Below, one piece after another: positions 47,736-60,057 of a stretch of DNA of 64,000 nucleotides. The stretch spans positions 5,887,613 through 5,951,612 of the forward strand of contig CM018603.1 of the NCBI GenBank assembly GCA_009192285.1. Reading direction: 5' to 3'. The notes below the pieces were generated by a model. The model was not told where the DNA came from. It did no database searches and saw nothing but the letters and a program-made list of their open reading frames with translations. How positions within the stretch are numbered: the stretch's first letter is position 1; each line of letters opens with the position of its first letter. This stretch comes from Morchella semilibera (lineage: Eukaryota; Ascomycota; Pezizomycetes; Pezizales; Morchellaceae). Both the position numbers and the translations under genes were made by a program.

Positions 47736-50700
47736 AACCGAAAAGCATGAATAGTACCAGTGTGTTGAGTTTGTTGTTGTTGTGGCCTCTTGGGACCCTG
47801 CTTTCTCTGGAACTACGGGCGGTATTTCGGGATGCTACTCCACTACGTCGGTATTAACGGAACGATATCACTAAATCAACTCACCTCACTATCCCTTGCT
47901 CTAATACCCAGGTGAATCACAAGTTAACCATTCAAAAGAAACACAACAAGGTGTCCCAAGTGCCCTTTACGCTCATTTTTAACCCAATATTTGTTGACAT
48001 CTTTAGTGTACAGTGATTCCCCCTTATAGTCATTTTCGTTTCCAAACCTTTCCTTATCTTGTTTACTACGCGCGTATCTTTATAGGATTGATTTTTCTAA
48101 TGGTTATGTTAATTATCTTTTTCATAAGCACCTCGTACGGTGTACGTTATCACTGATTACTATCTGTTCTAGTGGAAGGGGGAAGTTTGTTCCTCGCAAA
48201 TCTCAATTACTTACTCATACACCGCTGCTTTTTGTGACCTCGTTTCGTTTCGTTTGCAAATACGTGTAACATCACAATTGATCTTTGTTGCTGATCTCAA
48301 CACAGATTGAATGGTAAAATCAATCATGACCGTGCGTCGAAAGGAATTACACATAACATAGCTCCATCTAGCTCGAGCCTTATTTCCTCTTCATTCGGCA
48401 AAACCTAACTAATACCTTGTAAGAAAGAAGCAAAAGCCAAGGGCACGCTTGTGTTGACGTGTGAGCAAGGAACACGTTGGAGCAGAGTGGTTTACGAGTG
48501 AGTATGTGGGTCGATCTATCCTGTGACTCGATTATCTTTTGTTAACACGTAAGTGGGGTTTTTCAATAGTGTCTGTGAGTGGAGCGAGAGAGCTTGTACT
48601 CTGTATAGAAGATAGAAAAGTTGTCAACGAACCCTCTTCTGCTTGGGTATCAAGGACCCGTGAATTTTGGTTAGCAATGTTGTACCCACTAACTAGCAAA
48701 CCCCTATCCATTAGTTCGCTACCCAATCCCGGCGCAAAGTTCAGGCCTCTGACTAGTTTTGCACACGAATCACGAGCCGAAGAGATAGCTTGACTCGGCT
48801 CGGCTCGTGGGATTTGGGCCTGAAAATTTTGAAAACCGGGTTTGCGGGCTCGAACCATGGTATAGCGAGGGATAGATCCCCCATAATACTAGGCCAGCAA
48901 TAACCCCACTAACAGGCAAGACCTCGTTCATACTAATCATACTAAACGCTGAGGTCTGAGCGGATTTATTTTTTGTTTTAGTAAATGTTTCTACCTCACC
49001 GTTAGTGAAAGTCTATCAATATTAGTGCCAAAAATCCGTACACCGCCTCCATCTCATTTTGCGATTGCCGTCGTCGTCTCAAGAGATATCTCGCGAAGCC
49101 ATCGTGCCTCGCTTTATGCAGATAAGTGGCCTCTAGGTACAACGCATTTGCAAATAGATGCGTGCACTGCCTACATGTGGGCTCGAGCTTTTCCAATGTG
49201 TCTATACTGGCCCATGAGACCTTGGCATATGACCAATCTCTAGTTTATATGCTCTGTGCGAATCATATCACCTTCACTACGGTGAATTCCCTTGTAGAGC
49301 GAGGGGTTCTTACCACGGCGTAAGAGACTAAGACTAACTCAGGTAAGTCCACGCATTGTGCGACTCTGATGCCTACTTTTCTGCCTAGAGTGACGATAGT
49401 GGTAGATTGATCCCCATGGCGCAATCAGATCAGGAGGGGCCGTGCGTTTGTCAGACCTTGTTCTAGCCCTGGACATATGTGTATGTATGCAACGAATACC
49501 GGTTGATTTATCTCCGATTCTATGTAACTACACATATGTGTTATATGTGCGCTGGCAGTCTGGTCTGGCGGTGTCAACCGCAGACGCCGCCGGAAATCAC
49601 GGATTGCTACTATATCGGAGGCTAAAGAAGCTTTTGATCTTTGTGGTATGGCATGCATGTGAGGCACGGAGGTATGTCGACCAGGATGGTAAATGGACGA
49701 CAGGGTATTTAATGTTGAGAAGAGGGGTGGAAGAATTCTGAAGGAGGGGCGGGTACTCTATAACGATGGGGGGAATAGCTAGGGGTTAGTTGTGTTCAGG
49801 GCTGTGCGGGGATGCCAGTATGTGCTGTCCACCTATTGAGACCTAAGAGCATGCCGCTCATTTGTAATTGGGATATCTGGACACCTGCACAGGCAATTGG
49901 GCTTGCAGCCAATGAATTGGCGTTGTTAAAGTGACGTTCAGTGAGGTGACAAATTTCAGCTGACTTCCTATGTCATTTCTTGGGGTACAAATTTTCGACT
50001 GCAGCGTTTTTCCCCCGAACGGTTCAGCTATGACCCATCGGAGAGGATGCGTGTACGCACCTTGCTGTAGAGGCACCCGTGAAGATATTCACTGCTCGTA
50101 TTGGGGGTATATCATTATTAGTTAGATTACATAGATGCATATGTGCGGTCCTAGCTTCCTTAGTAGACTGTAAACAAGGAGTAAATACTTACAGATGTTT
50201 CTCATCTGCTTCTACAGTATCAGGAGGATCATGTTCGCGCCTGATTTTCCGGCGGGTTCTCCGCGGGGCTAGTAACGCAGATAGCGTCTTAAGTGAATCC
50301 TTTTTTGCGCTCAGAGCAAAAAGTAGAGCTTAGGATAGACATAACTAAAACAACATATGGCCATAACATTTCGGCCCACTGCTTTGTAGCTTTGTTTTGC
50401 GCTGGACTCGCTAAAGGAAACATCTAATCGAGCTGTAAGTACAGCTAGGGACTCAATTGATCTAGAAGGAATCAAACCTGTCACGGACCGGTCTCTAGAC
50501 CCGGCCACGCACGTTTCCATCGCCCGGTTCCACAGTGGGGCATTTAGCAATTTTAGTCCAAAATCAGATGTTAATTGTTAGTTAGTGGAGATTAGTGAAC
50601 TATTAATGTAGTGCCAGGGGCCTGGGCAAGCATAGCGCCCAAACATGAGTTATCGTGGCCTATTTTATCAGTACAGAGGGGTTGAGTGAGAGTATAGTTT

Positions 50701-51237
50701 GAGCCGCCAATGTCATCTCTAATATAATAAATACTCAGCTAGACATAAGCATTTTTTTTTTGCAGGCTTTGAACTTTTGTATGTGTGAGATCTTAAATAA
50801 GTGAGGCTGTGTGGCTACTGTGGCGTTGGGTGTTCCCCCGCGGCAAATAAATGTCATTTTTTAGTTCTAGTAGCGACGGAAATTCCGCCCCCTCATTTTT
50901 AGCCTCGTGACTTTATGGAGGGGGTTCATCCCAAACGCGACGATAAGCCGTTGGGCCAAAAACCGGGAATGAGGAGCTTGAAAATCTTGGGGCGAGGTTT
51001 GGGCTGCCTAGTCGAGACTAGTTATAACTACCGTCTATAATAGGTGGACGAGGGCGGAAATGGGACGGAAAGGACTAATATTGATGCCGGTGCGACCTGT
51101 TTGCACTAGGAGAGTTGTTTTGTGGTTTTCTGTTTGGCGTCGATCGAAGAAATTTTTAAAACATTCTTTGGTGCTCTAACCCCACATCGTCCGAGAATTG
51201 TTCGGCGAGAATTTTCCTCTGATCAACTCTTGACCAG

Positions 51238-51652
51238 CTAGTGGCAGGAAAGTTTTCTCCCTCTTGTTTGGCTTATGACTGACAAATTTGTTGCTCTCCG
51301 ATAGGTGAGCTCAGGCTTCTTTGAGAAAACAACTCTACTAAAAGATTCGGAAATAGCTCTTGAGGAAACGGACTCTAACCCTATTGTGAAGGCCCAGGAC
51401 CAGTCAATATTACAATTGGGAGGAAAGATTTCTTGACTGGAATATTTTAGGCTAAAAAAGGGGATATGTTTGTGTTTTTTTCTCACCTTCTCTCACGCCT
51501 TTTAATTGTAACGAATCGTTGCTCAATTCCCAAACTCCTGGTTGACTCCATGAACGCCGATCACCTTCAAACGCAGAGAGCTTCCGCTGTTGTGCTGTTG
51601 TGATTTTTTTTCGCACAGAAAATGCTTCTATTCTCTTGAAACGTGGCCCCAT
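51238..51652 (-). CDS. Candidate small two-exon gene (about 100 aa), unknown
   Basis: On the minus strand an ATG at 51652 opens a frame (MGPRFKRIEAFSVRKKITTA..., ending LKGVRE) to a GTGAGA donor after 51487. A TTAG acceptor before 51374 continues in phase (SVSSRAISESFSRVVFSKK, ending RGRKLSCH) to TAG at 51238-51240. The 112-nt intron and the phase match make a clean two-exon model of 100 aa, rich in Lys, Arg and Ser. I recognise no family. A chance join cannot be excluded. Confidence 0.3.
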
Positions 51653-52019
51653 CAATTTTCTTAACTTTGGTCGTTGTATATGTGGTTGCTACCGAGGCTG
51701 AACTTGTCCGAGTGATGGCGTGTGCAGTAGAGCTGGGTTGTGTCCATTAATATTCCCCAGCCCAATACAGAGTCACTCGAGGAGGATAGCTCTGGCTGTG
51801 CCGGGTGGTTCCGATCATGCGCTCATAAATATTCGTTTCGTGCTACATAAGAAAAACTCCTTTGCCCGCTTTCCTATGGTTATTGCTGTTATTATCGGAC
51901 CCCCTCTCTAGGAATAAAAAATTGATACCAATTAGTTTAATGTTTAGTTTGGTTATGTAGCACACCTTTAATATAGAATCATCATAGCCGTTGCGCTAAC
52001 CCCGCTCTATGTCTTTTAA

Positions 52020-52296
52020 ATCATACGAACTGTACTCCTATTCTGTCAGTGCCGGCCAACTCAGAATGATTGCGTTACAGCCCAAGATCTGGACCCGTAC
52101 AAATTTGACAAGGTGAATGGAGTCGACCCTACAAATACCATCCCCCTCAGGAGCCCCGGAAGCGGCAATTGTGACAGCAATAATGATCGCCGTCACAAGA
52201 CCTCCCTTGGTACTATCGAGTCGTACGGTGGTGCCTAGCTACCCGTGTTCGCAATTCGACGTTTCCACAAGCCTGGGAAGATTAGAGAGGACCATG
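52020..52296 (+). other. Exon-like open island, possible relic
   Basis: Two overlapping plus-strand frames are open. One runs from an acceptor-like TCTGTCAG at 52042-52049 to TAG at 52236 and contains DLDPYKFDKVNGVDPTNTIP. The other starts at ATG 52117 and reaches a strong donor-like GTGAGT at 52297. The patch is more GC-rich than its surroundings. Neither frame matches a family I know. Confidence 0.25.
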
Positions 52297-53087
52297 TGAG
52301 TGATACACGCCGGCCATCATAAGGCAAGCGGGGGTGGTAGAGAGGAGGTGGGATGCAGGAGAGGCAGACAGACAGACGAACGAGCATGGGGGGGGGTCTT
52401 TTTTTTTCCCCTCCTCTCCCTCGCTCTTTAACTAGTGGCGGGAGGACGAAATGGAACAGCTGCAACGTAACGCATATGTATGCCCAGTGGGGTGCGTTCT
52501 GGGGTGGAAGGGAAGGCTGACTGAGAGACGTTAATTAGAGTGTATGGATGTCTGTGTACCTACTTAAGTACATGTAGATAGATACATAGGTGTACTATGT
52601 ACTTTGTAGGTACTCTACTTCGTGTAGTGCTCTACTATCATTAATAACACCAAGCATTATAAGTGTTCAGAGCACGCACCCGAGATTTGATTGGCCATGA
52701 TGCACATTGCGAAACATTTCTTTCCCCTCCCAGCCCAAACTACAGACGAAAAAAAGAGCTTGGTTTAGCGATTGCTCTTAACTACATACATGTATTACAA
52801 CTCGGGTATTGTAGTTGGAACCGTAAGCCGGGTCCGTTGCATGCATTTCGTGCGTGTTTTTCCTTTTTTGTTTGTGCTTCCCTCCCGTGAATTCCCTGTT
52901 TCCTACTGTTTCCTTATTTTTTTTCACCCCCCCCCCCCCTCCCCTGGTTTCTGGTGCGTGGGTGGTAACTTCATGTTGCCCAAATGGGGCCATCTCTTTA
53001 ACATTCCAAACGCAACGACCTGCCTTTATCTTTCTTTTTTTTTTCTTTCTTTTCGTCTGATCTTTGCCTTACTCAGCTGTTTAACCA

Positions 53088-53300
53088 ATGAACCTGCCGA
53101 AAAGCTCTGGCCGGTCCAGCTATGTATGTTCTTATGGTGCACCATACCACGTTGCTGCCGTACGTGCTCGAACCAAACCCGCTATCCCCTCATTGGATGG
53201 TACTACCGTACCAAAAGAAATGGTAAATATTTTAGACATTGACCGATTCCGCGAAGCGCTTATAAAACCAGTTACGTCTGAGAGCATAAACAAAAAGTAA
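53088..53300 (+). CDS. Candidate short ORF (70 aa), unknown
   Basis: The ATG at 53088 has a good context (CCAATGA). The frame runs to TAA at 53298-53300 and contains PAIPSLDGTTVPKEMVNILD. Composition is protein-like and there is no low complexity. No family, signal peptide or conserved partner is visible, so this is only a candidate. Confidence 0.25.
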   Translation: MNLPKSSGRSSYVCSYGAPYHVAAVRARTKPAIPSLDGTTVPKEMVNILDIDRFREALIKPVTSESINKK

Positions 53301-53947
53301 ATAACGATAAACATCTTTTGTTTTTTTGTTTTTTCCTTCCCTCTTTCTTTCCCCTTTTAAAGAGATCCCATAGAGGGGAAACCATTATGCAGTAATGATA
53401 ATCACGAATTTTTTTTGTGAAGCCCCCAAAAATAAAAGAATGTGGTGATATCAAGCTATCAAAGGACGGAAACGACAGAATAAAAGACTGTACAGAGAGA
53501 ATATATAAACATCTGAGTAATGAGGGTAGAGAAAATTCAAAGGCAGCAACTACGGGCTAAATGATCAAAGATAAAGATATATAAAAAAAAAAGACGTATA
53601 AAAAGCCAACAACGTAAAGCTGATGTTGCCCTCAATAAAGGAAGTCCCCAAATCTCGTTCTATGCAGATACTGGCGTTATCATCGCGGAGGGAAATGCAA
53701 ATCGGCAAAGCCAACTGAAAACATGAGAAGAGAAGACGGAAAAAAGCCACTAGAAAACAACAGCCCGTAAAAAGATAGAGAAGGAAAAGAAAGATGAAAC
53801 TGATACAAACTATAAGCAAGAACGATAAAGCAGCATTTCAATTCACATGTTTGTTAGAAGCCCCAAACTCAGTAGGACCCTACTACACACGTGCTGCCTG
53901 TTTTTTTATATAAAAAAAAATACTTGGAGGATTCGTGGCAAACAATT

Positions 53948-53949
<2 letters not shown>

Positions 53950-53997
<48 letters not shown>
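53950..53997. repeat. Poly(A) tract, 48 nt
   Basis: An uninterrupted A48 run lies about 170 bp beyond the stop of the Zn2Cys6 gene, which reads it as poly(T). It could be a retroposed tail or an expanded simple repeat. Its length in an assembly is uncertain. Confidence 0.85.
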
Positions 53998-53999
<2 letters not shown>

Positions 54000-54170
54000 C
54001 AATGACAACGAAGATGAAAGACAATGAAATTATGCATAATTAATAAACAGGGATTTGACATGCCAACCTGGGACACAATTCAACCTGTACCGTTGGCAGC
54101 TTTGTACCGAGGATCGCAGGCATGGGTCCTAGAGGTCAAATCAATCCTAGCCTAGGCTGTGCGCACAAAA

Positions 54171-55714
54171 TCAAAGCCCTGACCTCGGCCTGAGTTTGTC
54201 CAACATGTCCCCATCCGCAGCAGACCGTTGATTATTCCGATTCGTGATTTGCGACTGGGGCCCCGGGTCGATCAGATTGGACATCTGCATTGAAGGAATG
54301 GGGTGGTTGCTCGGGTTGCTCGGGTTGGGGCCCGAGGACGTAGGTCTCGGTGGATATTGCATCGGCGGGTGGAACGGATGCGGCGAGCCGCTCGAGCGAT
54401 CACCCGGGGAATGGTATCCTACAGGTGACCTAGGTCGCTGCTGGCCCGAATTTGGGCCAGAGCTTTGCGCCTGCGGATAGTAATTCCCCGGGATTGATGG
54501 CGGTGGACCCTGACCGTAACTTTGGCCTTGGTAGGCTGGCGGCGGTCCAGTCGCTGCTGGTGGTGGTGGGGAATACGCGGGATGAGGCGGTACAAGATGG
54601 GACGAAGGGGAGGGCGGGTCATTCCGGCCGTAGCGATTTGGATAATCACCTGCGGATCCACGCCTCGGGTGGGAATGCGATTGGCTTGGATTCCCAGATA
54701 CGGGAGGCGGTAGAAGCGGTGAATGCAATTCTAGGCTCCTGTTTCGCTCTGCTGCATCGTGTATGGCCATTCGCTCATCATATGGATGATTGTATGCCGG
54801 CGGAGGGGGATGGCGATTAGATCCACCAGGACTAGGTGGGCGCTGGTATTGCTGCTGCGAATGGAAATCTATCGAGGGCGGAGGCGGGGGAGGGGGCAGG
54901 CAATTGTAATTCGCGGGGAGTGGCTGGCCGTGTGCTCCGTATAATATCTGCGAAGACGCTCTGCCAGTTGCACCACGACCAAACGCCGCATGGGCCGGCA
55001 CAAACGCTTGGGTCTGCGAGGAAACTGGCGTAAAAACACACTCTTGGTTGAATCGTAGGCAGTTGGCGCATCTACCGTCGGGGGAGGACTCGAAGCCGGA
55101 ACAACGAATCTTGAATATATCAGCATCCAAGATCTGAGTTAGAGATTTGAGCACCTACCTTGCGCCTCCGGCAGTATCTACACGCAATTGCTGTTCTTTG
55201 ACGGGGGGCTGGCTGTTGGAATCCCGCAACTAATTGATGAGGAGGTATCCTGTACGGATACATCTCAGCGTATGACATGTTTTGATCTGGGTTGTGTTCG
55301 TTCCCTTGGTGTGATTGAGGTGGGGGCGGAGGCGGGGGAGGCGGGGGTGACTGTCTAGAATGATGAGGATGATGCTGTTGGTGCTGAGGATGGTGTTGCT
55401 GGGGGTGGAGAGGATGCTGTTGAATATGGGGGTGGTGGGTACTCTGCACGGGGTGGTTATTAGTGGGTGAATTGGGGGGGGGGGGTATAAGTGAATCGAG
55501 ATTGAAATTGAAGTTGAAATTAAGATTGAGACTGTAACTAGAGTGGACTTACAGGTGATGCTGAGGCTGATTGTTCCGAGTATCGTTGTCTTCGGTGGTA
55601 GCTGTCGGAGGTGTCTTCTTCTTCAGACGATTGCCCACCGATGTTTTCACGGTCTTCCTCTGACCACTCGTTTTGATGGGGATTGTTGCCGCTGGGCGGG
55701 AGATTCCAGGACAT
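54171..55714 (-). CDS. Zn(II)2Cys6 binuclear-cluster transcription factor
   Basis: A nuclear DNA-binding regulator. Exons on the minus strand are 55714-55553 (54 codons), 55443-55159 (95 codons) and 55109-54171; introns are 109 and 49 nt, both phase 0, giving 461 aa. Exon 1 starts MSWNLPPSGNNPHQNEWSEE. Exon 2 is His/Gln/Pro-rich and ends in the first half of the cluster, AIACRYCRRRK. Exon 3 continues IRCSGFESSPDGRCANCLRF, then NQECVFTPVSS. All six cysteines are present with the spacing C-x2-C-x6-C-x10-C-x2-C-x6-C. The splice falls inside the cluster, at Lys. The rest is Pro/Ser/Gly/Gln-rich to the stop. No fungal-specific middle homology domain is seen, so this belongs to the short group of such factors. 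The target genes are unknown. The start at 55714 is the first ATG of exon 1. Confidence 0.87.
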
Positions 55715-55931
55715 TTGAAGCTCTGAGGGCAGGTGGCTGAGTGAGGATGGGATGCAGCGAGTTTAAAGGAAGGTCAAGCCCTGTTTTGCGGGAGCATGGC
55801 ATGCAGGACGCTATAGGATGTCTGTGAAACCTGACGAAATAGAAAGGAGCCGCGTGGAAGAGAGCCGGGGGGGGGGGGGTGGAGGCAGCTGATCTCGGGA
55901 ATGTAAGGGCCCGTTGGCTCCCGTCAGAAGG

Positions 55932-55959
<28 letters not shown>
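55932..55959. repeat. Poly(A) tract, 28 nt
   Basis: An A28 run lies about 220 bp upstream of the Zn2Cys6 start codon, where it reads as poly(T) in the gene's sense. It is a possible poly(dA:dT) promoter element. Confidence 0.8.
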
Positions 55960-55962
<3 letters not shown>

Positions 55963-55985
55963 AGGATGCAATGGGGTGGATGGGG

Positions 55986-56064
55986 GTTGTGATTGTGGTT
56001 GTGGTTGTGGTTGTGGTTGTGGTTGTAGTTGTGGTTGTGGTAGTTGTAGTTGTGGTGGTGGTGG
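55986..56064. repeat. TTGTGG microsatellite
   Basis: About a dozen copies of TTGTGG with a few substitutions. The long valine- or threonine-rich frames over it are artefacts of the repeat. Confidence 0.85.
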
Positions 56065-56881
56065 AGAGGGTTGGATTGGAGGGGGGTGTGGGGTACCGCA
56101 ATGGCAATAGCACGGGGGGGGGGGGGTGGGCGTTGGTAGTAGTGGCGGTGGTAATGATGATATGCACCGGTATATGGGAGTGAGTGAGTGAGTGAGTACG
56201 AGTATCTATCTATGGTGTGGGTGGTTATGTGGGTGTGGGTGGATGGGGTAATGGGCGTCTGGGTGGATGTGGGTGGGTGGATGGGTGGATGGGCGGAAGG
56301 GAGGGAGGGAGGGAGGGAGGGAGGACGGGTGCTCAATGTTAATCAACAAGGCAAATGTCAATCAACAAGGTCAAAGTAAGGCAATATAGGTGATGGGGGC
56401 GTATGTACTATCTATCGAGGAGGGGGAGGGGGGAAGAGAAGTGACCAGTGTTGAATCCGTGATGGTGGTGTGGGTTTCTTCTTCTTCTCCGTTCTGTTCC
56501 TATTCTGGCCCTTGATCTGACTGGTGCTCTCCCTTCCTACTGTTGGCTGGGGGATGGATCAGACAATCCCAGAGACGATGATGGGATGACGCTGGAACCG
56601 GAGTACCGGGATAGACAAGAAGCCTTAAGTATCAAATCAATCACCTTTTTTTTTTCCCTTCCCTGGAGAGCGGGAAGAGCGGGCTGTCAGGGTGCAGCGG
56701 GTGGATTGCAGGAGAGACAGAAGCCGTGCAGATGGGACGGATCAACCTCAGCGGCTTCCGTTATAATTATGTGAGACTCGACTCGAATCGGGGGTAAGAA
56801 AGCGGTCAATGGTGATTCGAGACTTGTTTCGAATTGTCTCTCGTTCTCCTCCACCTTTTCTATTTAGCTGAATGTGTAAAA

Positions 56882-56912
<31 letters not shown>

Positions 56913-59494
56913 TAAAGAACACTTGCCTGTTTGGCAGGTGGTGGGGAAATGGAGGGGGAGGGGAGGGGAGGGGAGGGGAATGGGAAGGGGGGGAGGGGAA
57001 CGGGAGGGGGGGGGGGGTGGGCGTGAATTTTGGGTTGTTGATAGTGGTACGGATGTAAGCAAGATGGGGGAGGGGTGCGATTTTTGGGGTGGGTAGCGGC
57101 GCGCAAGAGGAAGGGAGGGGACAAGGGGATCAGGTAGTAACAACTGTTAGTAGCAGCAGTAGTAGTAAAATAGTAGTAAATAGCAGAAGAGTAGAGTAGT
57201 GGTCAAGTGCTCACCGGCGCAACAGAAAGAGGTAGACCCGGTAGATGCTGTTGCAGGGACCAAAAGCCAAAAGAGCCTCCCCGCCGCTTAGATTATCCCT
57301 CCTGCAACTGAGATCACAGTGGGAGAAGAGGTTTAAGGGTGATAAAAAAAGGAAAATCAGGACTCTCTCGGAGGTGAGTGGACAGGAACAACACCGCGAA
57401 AATCAGAAGCGGCCAGGTACCGGTGTCTGTCCTTTGCTGGCGTAATCTTTTGGCTTCACTACACGGTTCCTAACACTGCAGCTGTCTTGTCCTCCTTAAG
57501 CATTAATAGCGCTAAACCAATCCTTGCCTCCCCACAGCTGTGTGAGAATTGGTTGGCTTATCCGCTTACGGATCCTAGGCGAGATTCGTTGACTTTTTCC
57601 CAGAGTCCCAGAGATGGAGAGAGGTATGATGCAGAGTAGGTATGCAGAGTAGGTATTAATGTGACCTGATCACGACCACGACAGATGACGGGGATTGGTG
57701 ACCTTCTTTGCTCTCCCGCACTCTATGATATGCACTTCACTCCAGAAGACTACCCAAGTAACAAAAAAGATTATCCACAACCACAACAATAATAACAGCC
57801 AACAGAAGTAGTAACAGGAGAAAAAAACCCGGACAGTAACGTATGTATGGCACTCTTCTGTCCTGCAAACGTCAACGGCCGGCCAGCAAAAATAGTAAAG
57901 TAATAAAAGCAAGGCACAGTAAGACAGAAACAGTATTAAAACGACAAAACAGGTGGATAGATATCCTATGGGATAATAGTGATAATAATTATGCAGTGCT
58001 GCAGAAACGGGGTTGCAAATAATAAAAGGGACGACACCACTAACACAATGCACGCCAATGGAATCCGACCTCCCCGGTGGTACTTGGCTGGTGCCGGGAT
58101 GACTTTCGTCTGATTCTGCTGTTAGACAGAAAATCCCCCCCCTCCACCTATGGTTACAATAAGTTGTCGACTACCAGTAGAGTAAACAACAGTCAAGAAA
58201 GAAGAAAAAAAATGTGTTGACCGGATACAACAGCCTCGTATGAATGAGTGCCTGTGTGGATGGAGGAGGAGGAAGAGGAGGAGGAGGAGGGCAAAAAGAG
58301 GTGTATGGTGTTTTGGACCTAGGAATTGGCTGTATTCTTTGAACTCTTAGTCGCTTAAGACGAGGCTATGATGACACTCGGCGGGCGGGTAGTCAACATA
58401 CATGCTAGGAACGACCAACGGGGGTGGATAGATAGCTGTGTAAACACTGGTGCATGTACAGCACGCCGAGTGAAGGCTCGATCAATCCTTGCCGGCTGGC
58501 TGGACAGAAGGTCCTACCTGGCCTGGCCTATTGGCAACTTACGATCTGATCGGAAGCAGAAGGCGAATGTGAAAATGAAAAATTCTACTGATTAAAGCGG
58601 GGGAACCAGCTGATGCGAGAATGAGGGACGATAAAGAGAAGCTTGACGCACCCACCAAGAATGAGCAAAAGGGGTGAGGATGGAGTGAAGACGTTGGGGC
58701 GAGGTAGAGGATGGAAGGTGAGGGGGGGGGGGTGAGAGATGGCAGCAGCTACGTGCCTGATACAGGGCTTTGAGTTGGCGGGTTTGTGGGTCAAAGTCAC
58801 GTTCAGGGAAGTGAGACAGTTTATCTCCAGGCATACTAGAGGAGTATCAAGAGGGGAAAAAGAAATGACTAAGGCCGGCTGGACACGAAAGCAGTTCGTT
58901 AACTCCCCCATGACTGATCTTTTGGGACAGCACTCTCCTCCCATAAGATGGGAAACTACAATTGGGAAATCAGAGTTCGGCCACAGCTCACAACTTACAT
59001 ACGTGAATGCCATTGCTCTGCTCAACAGCCTGCATCCCGATAAAAGCGGGTGCCATGGGCTGCTGCTGGTGATGGTGGTGGTGGTGGTGTTGAATATACC
59101 CGTAAATAGGCGCATCATGTAGCTAACTTGTAGGACGTGAGTAAGTAAATAATTATGGCAATTGCAAATCGTGAAACATGCAGACACTTCTATCTTCCAA
59201 GTGAGGAGGTCAAGAGAAGGGATGGAAAGGTTATGTTAATGGTTGAGACCCTTACACTCCCGAGACGGGGCATAGGGGAGTGCAGGCGTCATAGATTTCC
59301 TGAGAATATAACCATTGGACCTGCTTATCGCAACTCATGTAGGCAATCCGGCTGTTGGAGGGGGGTGAGCATGGGGAGGTATAGTAGTACATACTCAGGG
59401 CAAGGTGCGCGGTTGGCTAGGCAATTACACCCGGAGATGCGGGTCGAACGTGTTTTGGGGGGGTTCTCCATGGGTCCAGCACGAGAAGACAAAC

Positions 59495-59562
<68 letters not shown>
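59495..59562. repeat. AAT trinucleotide repeat, about 22 units
   Basis: Pure (ATA/AAT)n. It creates poly-Asn, poly-Ile and poly-Leu frames that are not genes. Confidence 0.95.
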
Positions 59563-59565
<3 letters not shown>

Positions 59566-59991
59566 CGCACGGGGGTATACCGATGTCACTGTCGATGATT
59601 CGGTTCTGTTGAGTAGCCGCTTGTAGAGTAGAATTAAAGTAGGTACTCTGTGGGTACTCTATGTATAGAGGTACAAATCGTTAGGCTTACTACATGTACT
59701 GTCCTTAACCCCAGCGGTTGGAGGTTAGGGAGGTCGTGATGTGCGTTGTTCATCAACGTGCAGACGGAATGCACATGCTCCCGGGCTTTGTGCGATCACA
59801 GCGATCTATCTTGCACTTCCGAAAACCAAGGGCAAAAGGTTTGAGCCATTGATGTCACCAGTCATGTGGACATATGTACATACTTTAACTCAATGGACTC
59901 TGTTCATGTAGAGAGAGTACTATTACGTGCTCAAACAGGTCTACAATATATCATGGACAAGGCAAAGAATAGTAATACAGATTAATTGAGC

Positions 59992-60057
59992 AATGCAGCA
60001 ATGCAGTAATGCAGTAATGCAGTAATGCAGTAATGCAGTAATGAAAGTAATGAAAGT
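59992..60057. repeat. Octamer tandem repeat GCAGTAAT
   Basis: About six copies of an 8-bp unit, starting with a variant GCAGCAAT and ending in two GAAAGTAAT-like variants. It sits between TACATGTA copies at 59691 and 60066. Confidence 0.85.

Larger units (their letters stand above)
47736..54170. other. Intergenic region with weak coding islands
   Basis: No well-supported gene lies in 6.4 kb. The first 400 bases are probably the kinase 3' UTR. Three weak candidates are listed separately (51238-51652, 52020-52296, 53088-53300). TACATGTA occurs only at 52569 and 52787. C/T-rich and T-rich tracts lie at about 52915-52945 and 53030-53050. An A48 run lies at 53950-53997. Confidence 0.45.

Noticed and set aside
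48760-48805. Short hairpin with CACGAGCCGA arms
   Set aside because: 10-bp arms in a repetitive CGGCT context; too short to call an element.
55647-56336. Long His/Asn/Thr and Pro-rich minus-strand frames and poly-Val plus-strand frames
   Set aside because: Artefacts of the TTGTGG and G-rich microsatellites; the true first exon of the Zn2Cys6 gene (55553-55714) is in another frame.
59325-59626. Poly-Asn, poly-Leu and poly-Ile frames
   Set aside because: Produced by the AAT repeat.
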